From assembly GCA_022432975.1 (NCBI GenBank), contig CM039509.1, positions 7,441,043 to 7,505,042 of the forward strand: a stretch of 64,000 nucleotides of DNA, written 5' to 3'. The stretch is from Begonia masoniana. Its lineage: Eukaryota; Streptophyta; Magnoliopsida; Cucurbitales; Begoniaceae. Below are positions 56,541-64,000 of the stretch, piece by piece. The notes beneath the pieces are model-generated. The model was not told the origin of the DNA and ran no database searches. It was given only the letters and a program-made list of their open reading frames with translations. Position numbers and translations under genes: made by a program. Position 1 is the stretch's first letter. Each line of letters starts with the position of its first letter.

Positions 56541-58193
56541 TGTTGCAAAAAATCGTACTACGCAAGTGCACGTGTCGCAAAAGTAATAAAGTGTGTATTA
56601 AGTACGAGTGTCGATCCCACGAGGAATAATTATGTTAAAAGTTGAATATCTAATTTCTAGTTTAATTTGAAAAGAAACAATAAATTTAGTGATTTGGATT
56701 TTTAAAACTAAAATAATTCAAATAAAATAAGTGAACAATTTAAATAAAATATTCTAAAATAAAGAAGTAAGATTATATGTTGAGAAAATCCAGGGTTCCG
56801 ATTTCACTTAGCTAATCCTATTTATCAGACCTAATTCAAATAGTTAAATCCTATTTCTATGTGTTGATGGCAATTTCACGAAAATATTTATCAATCTCTC
56901 TCGAGCAAAGATAAACTTATTCAACTAACGAATTATCACCTCTCGGTCTCTAATCCTGAGAATTAATTGAATACATTAGGAACAAGAAATTATATTACCA
57001 CTCAAACGTCCTAACTATCTCTAGCCTAGGATCCTTTTTAAGGCAAAATATTCAGTGCACGGTTAAATTCTCCGCTCTCGCATCCCGAATCAACCCTAAA
57101 GTTCTTAGTTTTGGTGATCAAGCAAACCTAAGCATTACGTCCAGAATAGATTACTCAACACAGAACAGGAACAGGAAATTAAATACTTGAATTAAGAAAA
57201 ATAAATAATCATAACTAGGCTACATCGAAACCCTAGAACAAACGTTTAGTTCATGCTAAAAGGTAAATAAACAACGATATTAAGGAGTTGCATAATTAAA
57301 ATGAAGAAATAAAAGGAAAATAAAAAAATAGCTGTCGCCAGAATTGCTCCTCGCCGAAAATCGCCTCGGTGAAGCTCTCTGCCGCTGCTCCAGGATGCAG
57401 CCTCTAAATTTTCTGAATGCTTGAATTTAGGTCTTCTTTAGGTTTTTAATGGTTTCTTTTAACTCCATCAACGGTTGAGATTAGATCTGTCTTCAAATGA
57501 ACGGCTCGGATTAAAACACATCAGCTTTCCATATTTAAATTTGATAAGCGATCGATCTCTGTCAGGTTACAGAAATCGATCGCGGTATTTCTTTGCAAGC
57601 ATATAACATATGTGTGGCTATCGATCTCTGTATTTCACAGAGATCGATCGCTACTTCCTTCTAATCTTGGCTTTTCTTCTCAATGATGTCCCTGTGAGTG
57701 AAGCAGTACTCTTCTTCCGTAGTGAATCTTGACATAGAATAATATATGCTTTTGACCTTGACTTTGAAGCTACAGCTAGCATTGAAGAAGGTAATAGTCA
57801 AAGTCTAGCAGTTCCATCCGGAGGGTCGACTGAGGCTGTACTAGCTTCAATTCCATCTTCTGTAGTAGCAGCTTCTGATCCTGTTTCAACTTCTATTTGT
57901 GGGTATGAGTAGCGATCGATCTCTTCATTTTTTCAGAGATTGATCGCTGCTTTTTGTGTTGTAATTTGCTGCTTTTCTTTATGTTAATCGCCAGCCTTTG
58001 ATCGCCTCCTCTGTTCTTCATGATTTGTGGTGATCGCTGCATGTGATTTCTTCTTGTTTTCTTCTATTCCTATTTTTGTAAACTTTTCTGCACACTTATA
58101 CAATTATCGTTAAATTATTCCAATCATTTGAGAAAAACTATTCATTTCAAGTCTTAAAGAATATACATAAGTGTGTAAAATACACACTTATCA
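56541..58193 (-). repeat. 5' LTR of E3
   Basis: It has the same length as the left LTR and differs at five positions by my reading. Confidence 0.95.
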
Positions 58194-58198
58194 ACGGT
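58194..58198 (+). repeat. TSD ACGGT, right copy (E3)
   Basis: It matches 50516-50520. The next base (58199) is already E4 LTR sequence and not the expected end of the E2 LTR. Confidence 0.93.
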
Positions 58199-59200
58199 CT
58201 AACCTGAGCACCGTGGAACTGGATGGGCATGCGCGAGAAGGAGACTTTATTGGTAGATGGCACGCATAGGTGATCGATGCTTGGTGCGCACAAGGGAACA
58301 CTTTGTCGAGCACTTGGATCACTGATGGGCTCGCGCACAGATGGATGACCTGGTTGCACAAGTGGAGCACTATGGATCGATGATAGGCACTCATGGATGG
58401 ACGCTACGGATTGATGACTGGTGTGCACAAGAGAGGATATGGTCGTGTGATTGGCGTGGGCTGATTGATGACCTAGCTACACGGAGGATCGTTGATGGGC
58501 ACGCGCACTGATGGATGACATGGCCGGATCTTTTCTGGAAATTTCCTTCAAGAATTTGGAATCCACGACAGCCTATTATCTTTCAAATAAGGAATGAAGA
58601 CCAATAGATAGAAGCCAAGCTATCCATACAAGGAAAGTGAATCAAACATAAGAGAGAGAAGGTGACGCGTGCGGACGAGGCGCTGAGCTCCAACGACTAC
58701 TTTCGGCCTTCTTGTCGTTGGATCTCTTTTGAAGACCAAAACCCTAGCTAACCTTAGATCTTATTTAAGCTCAAGTTTTTGGCATTGTAACTCACTTTTG
58801 GCAAATAAAATTAAGTGAAGTTTTCCTTCATATTTTCGGAGTTGTCTTCAAATTATCCTTGGTGCATTATATCCGAGCCAGTTACCACAATTGTTTTCCA
58901 AGTTCACGGTTGCTTGGAAGCCTCTTACGGCCACCATTTTCTCCAACCATTTTAAGGGTTTGACCTATAGAAAAGTGGTGAAAAACCTTGTCCATTTTGC
59001 TGGAGTATTCCATCATTTTTTGAGGAATCATTATCCGAGGGTGCTACAAGTTGCCTTTCATACCTGCTTTGGATTCTCATGCATATCTCACTCATATCAT
59101 CAAATTTTCCTCTAAAAATTTCAGGTTTTATTCTACACTTGCCAAGTAAGTTTCCATTCTGGAATTGGGGTGTTCTTCGGCTAAACCCGAGAGCACCGAT
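58199..59200 (+). repeat. Right LTR of E4, first part
   Basis: It matches the left LTR from about 37795 on, without the hAT-like insert. It is split at 59200 by solo LTR C. The last bases CCGAT are the left TSD copy of C, with one change from CCGAC. Confidence 0.8.
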
Positions 59201-60161
59201 TGTAATACCCGGCTTGTACGGATTTTTGGTTTTAATATATTATATTCATATTTTTTAATATAGTGGTATTTTCATAAATATGTCAAATCAAATCAGTTTC
59301 GCAAACGGAAAGCGTCATTTCGGTCCTAACAATTTATGGGAATTTTAAGGAAATTATGGGAATTTTTGGAGATTAAACGTTATATTTCGAGTAAATACAT
59401 TCCTCGTAATGTAAAAGACGTTCTCGTAAAAATAGCAAACGAGGTCCAAATTGCAAACGGACAGTTTTATTAAATCCTAAATAATAAGTTGGACTTGTTG
59501 GTGAAATAAGGAGAGTTGGTGAACCCGAATAGTTGGACGATTAACGAACCGAAGGACGAAACAAAATAGAATTAAGTGCTAAGGGCAAAATGGTAATTTG
59601 CAAAGGAAATTTCTATTAAAAATCAAATTCTTTTCTTTCTCCTCACTTCTCCTCCTTTCCTGTTTCACGAAATCGACAGAGAGCGATTTCCTTCTCTGCC
59701 CGCGACGGATCCTTCGACGCCGAGCTCCGATTCGACCTCCGTTCGTTTCGTTTTCTTCGCGTTTTATCCTCCAATCACGTTCTAGGTAAGTCTCTATAGT
59801 TTTAGAGCGTTTATTTCGATGATTTCGGAGTTTTAAACCATTAGGGTTTTCGTTAGGTTTTCGATTAAAACGCGAATTAGGGTTCGTAATTAATAGGTTA
59901 GCCGTGATTAAGTATATATTGCACGAATTCGACGTTATTGGACGAAGATAAATCAATTTGTAAAAATGTTAAAAATTGAGAAATTTCGGGTTTTCGAAAA
60001 AACTCGTAAATTGGATTTCAGGGTATCGAGCGTAGATTAATGGATTAAACGCCTCGATAAGTTAAGTAGAATTGTTAGGAAATTTCCTTAGTTAAGATTT
60101 TGTAATTTGGATGATCGAAAGCTTAAACTCGTTTTAACGTCGATATCGTGTTTTGCTTCAG

Positions 60162-60206
60162 ACAAACAACGCGCGTGGACGGAGCTTGAGCTGCTTTGGA
60201 CACGAG
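60162..60206 (+). other. Putative LTR exon 2 in C (45 nt)
   Basis: It is bounded by TTGCTTCAG| and CACGAG|GTAAGTTC. Its length equals that in B, though the sequence differs. Confidence 0.5.
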
Positions 60207-61283
60207 GTAAGTTCTCGTGACTTACTCTGGCCGATTGGCCTACACCGTATTTCGATGTCGCGTCGAGGATGTTAAAGGATCGTTTGTTTTAATTGCTTTG
60301 GTTGGGTAGTTAGGTTTAAACGTTTTGTAGGTTATTTCATTTACAGTCTTGATGGTATACATGTGCTTGTTTATTGAATGTTTATATTATGCTCATATCT
60401 GTTCATGCATCACGTATTTCAAACGTCATGAAAATGAATTTCCGCACGTGTTTTAAGAAAAGAAAACGAACCTCTGTAATGAATGAACGTAATCTGTCTG
60501 TATCTGGTCACGCGAGGTGGGGCTCAGGCACGGCTGTGCGTGTTGCAAGCGTGTACCCCCCTCCTCTAGCTGGAAAGAGTAGTCCGACCGCAGGATGGGC
60601 TCTCTCTGGTTAGTGGGTTGCGATCTCGGTGACAATCTGTCTGTCTGCGACGTAATGAATCTGAATCTGAATCTGAATCTGCATGATTTCTGAATGGCAT
60701 ACGCACGCATGCATCTGCATTTACGTAGCTTACTGAGATTTCATTATCTCATAGGTGTCTGTATGGTGTAGGTGACGTAGATCCAGGTGAGGACGACGTT
60801 CCTCTTTCTGATGTCTGAGGCAGTTGATGGATGATGGCCCGTGGGAGTGCGCTGGGCAGTCGAGGCGCGTTTTGACCCGTGGGGGAAGTACGTATAGATT
60901 TTGGGATTTTCGTGATGTTTGGGCTGATGTTAATATGTATAGAACATATTAGGATGCTTGGTCTGGTAGTTGATAGGTTTACTTTTGACGTTTCAAATGT
61001 TTTGGTAATCGTATTTAAAACGTTTTGTTAAGTCTTTTATTCGAATGTTATAGAAAATGTTTTGAAATGTTTTTAGGTTGTTACGGATAGGCTCGCTTTT
61101 TAGAGCTATCCACGCAGTTGGACTTCGCAAAGTCTGCTGTAAATGGATTGAGTCTAAATTACAAGTTTATGTTTTAGTGAGAATAAAGTATGAAAGTTAC
61201 AAGTTTAAATTACAAGTTTATGTTTTAGTGAGAATAAAGTATGAAAGTTGCAAGAAATGGAATGAGGCAAATGGTATAGATTT

Positions 61284-61349
61284 GCTCTCTGGAAACCGGA
61301 TTTCCAGAGAGCTTATTGAAGTATTTGCTCTCTGGAAATTCCAGAGAGC
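61284..61349. repeat. Two perfect palindromes in C
   Basis: 61284-61312 is GCTCTCTGGAAA-CCGGA-TTTCCAGAGAGC, with 12-bp arms. 61327-61349 has 11-bp arms (GCTCTCTGGAA) around a single central base. Both share the same arm sequence. Confidence 0.9.
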
Positions 61350-61369
61350 AATAAGGATCAAGGCTGCAG

Positions 61370-61590
61370 GCTGCAGTGCAGCGATCAGGCGCTGCAGCAA
61401 TGCAGCGACTGATCGCTGCTTGCTGCAGCATCTGCAGCGCATGATCGCTGCAGCAATGCAGCGATCGAGCGCTGCTTGCTGCAGCAACTGCAGCGCACGA
61501 TCGCTGTAGCAATGCAGCGATCGAGCGCTGCTTGTTGCAGCAACTGCAGCGCTCAGTCGCTGCATGCTGCAGCGACTGTTCGCTGCACTT
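61370..61590. repeat. GC-rich GCAGCGATCGAGCGCTGC array
   Basis: A 56-bp unit (GATCGCTGCAGCAATGCAGC…) starts near 61388, 61444 and 61500 with degenerate ends. The GCAGCG-ATCGAG-CGCTGC core is an inverted repeat with 6-bp arms. Many CTGCAG and CGATCG sites lie in it. Confidence 0.85.
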
Positions 61591-61857
61591 AGTTGGCACG
61601 GGTTGGACAGTTTTGTCCTCCCTTCTGTTTTCTACTTTAATTATAATTTTTAAATGTTTTAAGTTTTATTAAATTAAATTAGTTTATGTTTTAAACGATT
61701 TACCAAACGAATTTCGATTTCGATTCCAGGTTTCGGTTTCGATTTCAATTCTGCTTAACATTAGGTTTAAAGTTTATAAAATGTGAAGATATAAAAAAAA
61801 ATAATAATAATAATAAAATAGTATGGGAAATACGGGTACAGTACTAGGGGCGTTACA

Positions 61858-61914
61858 CCGACCCCTTTGCAATTAGCTTCTTATGACGGGTCATTTGTAG
61901 GGCTTGTTGCATCA
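61858..61914 (+). repeat. Right LTR of E4, last part
   Basis: It continues the E4 LTR after C: CCGACCCCTTTGCAATTAGC … TTGTTGCATCA, ending at 61914 as the left copy ends at 39659. Confidence 0.75.
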
Positions 61915-62286
61915 TCTTCTCTCTCTCTATCTCCAAAGGTCACTATTAAGTGGTCCGTTCCCCACTAACACAACCACAAAAAGGTCCCCCAACTACACAT
62001 GTTGGACCACTCACTTGGCATACAATTAACAAAACCAAATACTAAGTAAAATAAATTAAGCTTCATATTACATCAATTTGTTCCAAGAAAAACATTGATT
62101 CCTTCTTCAAGCTTGGTTCAGCCAAGAAAGTGTTCCCATGCTAACAAATTTTAATAGCTTCTCCATGTCTTGTGTGTTAGGCTCCAACTCCAATTGATTA
62201 ACAAATGCATCACCTACAAAATGAGCACAGAAGTCAGTTGAAGTTTTAGCCCGTGACCTAGTGATTGCTCACCTTTGCATATCAAA
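61915..62286 (-). repeat. E5-family LTR remnant
   Basis: It matches the end part of the E5 LTRs (TTCCTTCTTCAAGCTTGGTTC…, CCTAGTG(A/G)TTGCTC) with many changes and ends near CATATCA. No gene. Confidence 0.6.
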
Positions 62287-62932
62287 ACACAACTGAAAGC
62301 GTGGCCAATAAGGAAGTCGGGCATCCAACGGGGGAGATTGTGACAGCCCACCCTAAGGCAAGGATGACTTAAAATTTGATTGCGAACGCCTAGGTTATAC
62401 TAGTGGATGTACACAATGCGACATCATTTGAAAAAATGTAATAAGTGAATGATTTATAAGTACAGTTCTTTACTCGCCTAATACAACGTGTTTTGGGTTA
62501 ACAAAAAAAACTAGTGCAGGTTCCAAACTGAAGTGGACAATATAGTAATACAACAATTGCTCCACATTTCCTTTCTCTCTCTAATCGAAATTGAAAAGAA
62601 GAACCTTGGCGGTTATGAGAGACACGCTTAACAAGCTTTAATTGAAGGGTTTTATTTGCTAACCCTCAAATTTCAAGGTCAATTTGACCAAAAATATATA
62701 TAAAGTGTTGGCTACATGGATTCTCATAGTTTAGTGATCGTATTGATATTTACCCAATTATTAATTTTCATGCAAATATATATAATTAGATTTCAATATA
62801 AATGATTAATTATTTTTTATATTTAAAAATAACCTTATCATTAACTTTATCTAATTTACATTTCTTTCATGTAAGGTAATTTGTATTTTTTTTAGGATTT
62901 TAATTTTTGGCTATTAATTTTGTTGTTTTTCA
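62287..62932 (+). repeat. Retrotransposon 3' end remnant: PPT-like site and LTR start
   Basis: AACGGGGGAGATTG at 62327-62340 looks like a polypurine tract; TGTGACAGCCCACCC at 62339 looks like an LTR start. The LTR family is not known to me; part of it (62690-62780) resembles the reverse of 330-400. No gene. Confidence 0.45.
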
Positions 62933-64000
62933 CAAGGGTGAGCAAGAACCGACCAAAATCGAGAACCGGATCAGAACCGAGCCTTTTGGTCCGGTTCTTG
63001 TCGATTTTGCCCTACAAAATAATAGAAGTCGGTTTTTTTTCCAAGAACCGAAGTTGTCGATTCGGTTCTCAGGTCTGGTGACAAAAATTTTGTAGAACCG
63101 GCTTGGACCGTTCGTTGGTCGCTGGCTCGCTGCCCATGCCCTAAAAATTCAAAGTCTGAGTCTTCGCTCGACAGACTTCTCTTCTTCGAGTCGACAGACT
63201 TCTCTTATTTGCCTAGCCGTGTCTCTTGCAGTCGCCTCGCCATGTCTGTCACAGTCGCTTCACTGTGTCTCTTGCAGTCGCCTCGCCGTGTCTCTCGCGC
63301 CAGTTGCCCTCGCTGTGTGTGGCTGTATCTCGTCGTCTCTCCCAGTCGCTCTCGCTGGCTCGCTGTTCGCAAGTCGCACTTCATCTGAGCATCATCAGAC
63401 GATTCAAACAACAGGTATTTTCTGCTCTCAGTTTTATATTGTTTTGTTTAATTCTTCTGCTCTCGCCGACCCGTGATTCTGTTTTGTTTGGGTTTTCGAG
63501 TTCTGTGTTTTACTTGATGAAAAGGTTGTTCGACGTGTTTCTGAGTCTGGAAAATATGGACGAAGGTTATTTGTCATAGCGTAAATTCCTGGATAGAAAA
63601 AAGAAGGCCAGTTCTTATTTCTTTATGTTTCTGGTTTTTCATGGTTAAATCATTGGTATGTGTTTTTTTTTAATCACAGATCTTAAGGTATAACTGAGAC
63701 AAAGAATGTTGTGATCGGATTTATACTTCTCCAAGTGACAAACAAGTTGACCCTGTTAGATTGCATTTTAATCAGATAATGCTACACAGTCCTTCCTAAA
63801 ATAGACATGGTTGTTTCTGCTTATAAAAAGTTGGAAGGAAAAGCAAAGAAACTTGATTGCATTTTCAGTTTTTAAATTGTATTTTCTATTTTTGGGAGAC
63901 TCTTCGAAACTGTTGACCGAGAGCACTTTGTGTTTAATGTTCATTATATATTTGTGCTTTGTTAGAATTTATTTTTCAGCATGTTGTGTTGTTTTTCAGC
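62933..64000 (+). mobile_element. Possible left end of a hAT-like transposon
   Basis: CAAGGGTGAGCAAGAACCG at 62933 fits the plant hAT terminal form CAGGGGTGAGCA, as in the element at 38114-38875, and is followed by ACCGG-rich subterminal sequence. A C/T-rich leader with the repeated phrase GTCGCCTCGCC(G/A)TGTCTCT (63230-63300) follows. AACAG|GTATTTTCTG near 63414 looks like a first-intron donor. A transposase gene, if present, would lie beyond the window. The short frames at 63205-63579 are not convincing. Confidence 0.4.

Larger units (their letters stand above)
50521..58193 (-). mobile_element. Athila/Tat-type non-autonomous element E3 (very young)
   Basis: The 7673-bp element has LTRs of 1653 bp each, an Asp-tRNA PBS, a PPT and the TSD ACGGT. 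The LTRs differ at only five positions that I find (50527/56547, 50920/56940, 51346/57366, 51684/57704, 51983/58003). The only coding region is gag-protease; RT, RNase H and integrase are absent, so it must have been moved by proteins of a related element. Confidence 0.95.
59201..61857 (+). mobile_element. Solo LTR C (Tekay-type)
   Basis: It begins TGTAATACCCGGC and ends GGGGCGTTACA; the flanks CCGAT and CCGAC differ by one base. Signals: donor TCTAG|GTAAGT (59785/59786), acceptor GCTTCAG (60161), donor ACGAG|GTAAGT (60206/60207), acceptor GTGTAG (60771) and donor-like CAG|GTGAGG (60786/60787). After these lie a 54-bp tandem duplication (61154-61257), palindromes and a GC-rich array. No protein gene; the long frames over 61218-61599 are low-complexity by-products. 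Confidence 0.85.

Noticed and set aside
61218..61599. Alanine/serine-rich frames over the GC-rich array in C as genes
   Set aside because: Low complexity caused by CTGCAG-type repeats on both strands; no domain and no start context.
63205..63579. Cysteine/serine-rich frames near the right edge as small proteins
   Set aside because: They follow the GTCGCCTCGCC repeats in two frames and overlap a leader-like region; no homologue is recognised.

Overview
The window is a stretch of repeat-rich nuclear DNA from a flowering plant, probably a eudicot. I find no host gene, no tRNA or rRNA gene and no CRISPR array. Almost everything that can be recognised is an LTR retrotransposon or a fragment of one, inserted inside others. 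The plant assignment rests on Ty1/copia SIRE-type, Ty3/gypsy Tekay-type (chromovirus) and Athila/Tat-type proteins, on primer-binding sites for initiator-Met and Asp tRNAs, and on 5-bp target-site duplications (TSDs). The species cannot be told from the sequence.

Layout. 1-315 is the end of a Tekay-type LTR. 316-2401 is an unclassified LTR-like repeat with a GTCGACACTT motif array. 2402-18400 is an old solo LTR (A), split twice: by solo LTR B (3753-8104, TSD ATAGG, carrying about 139 copies of a 17-bp repeat) and by a nearly complete Tekay-type element on the minus strand (8847-18351, TSD ATTGG). 18401-20740 is the 3' LTR-like end and integrase remnant of an old minus-strand gypsy element (X); its other end lies at 36642-37690. 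Inside X are a SIRE-type solo LTR (20752 to about 21640) and a broken chromovirus-like element (about 21690-24965 plus 34590-36641). A SIRE-type copia element called R (24966-34584, minus strand, TSD AGATA) is inserted in the LTR of that broken element.

From about 37745 to 61914 lies a second gypsy element (E4). Its left LTR holds a small hAT-like DNA transposon (38114-38875). Its gag gene is cut by a second SIRE-type element, E2 (40690-50520, plus strand). The end of E2 is cut by a very young Athila/Tat-type element, E3 (50521-58193, TSD ACGGT). The right LTR of E4 is split by solo LTR C (59201-61857). 61915-64000 holds further LTR remnants and what looks like the left end of a hAT transposon.

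Function. The coding parts are gag, protease, reverse transcriptase, RNase H and integrase genes in various states of decay. The least damaged are the RT/RNase H frame of R (28968-31115) and the gag-protease frame of E3 (53965-56394). Both SIRE-type elements also carry a third, envelope-position reading frame with a proline-rich middle and a coiled-coil-like tail.

Most interesting signals: (1) four diverged Tekay-type LTRs share the same set of splice-like signals, with a 45-57 nt second exon and a 15-18 nt third exon; (2) unrelated LTR families share short CG-containing repeat blocks, notably a homologous block in gypsy LTR B and copia element R; (3) both SIRE-type elements carry, between pol and the third frame, an inverted version of the motif arrayed in their own LTR; (4) both SIRE-type elements share the same +1 gag/pol frame break, followed by a stop and a 3' splice-site-like sequence.
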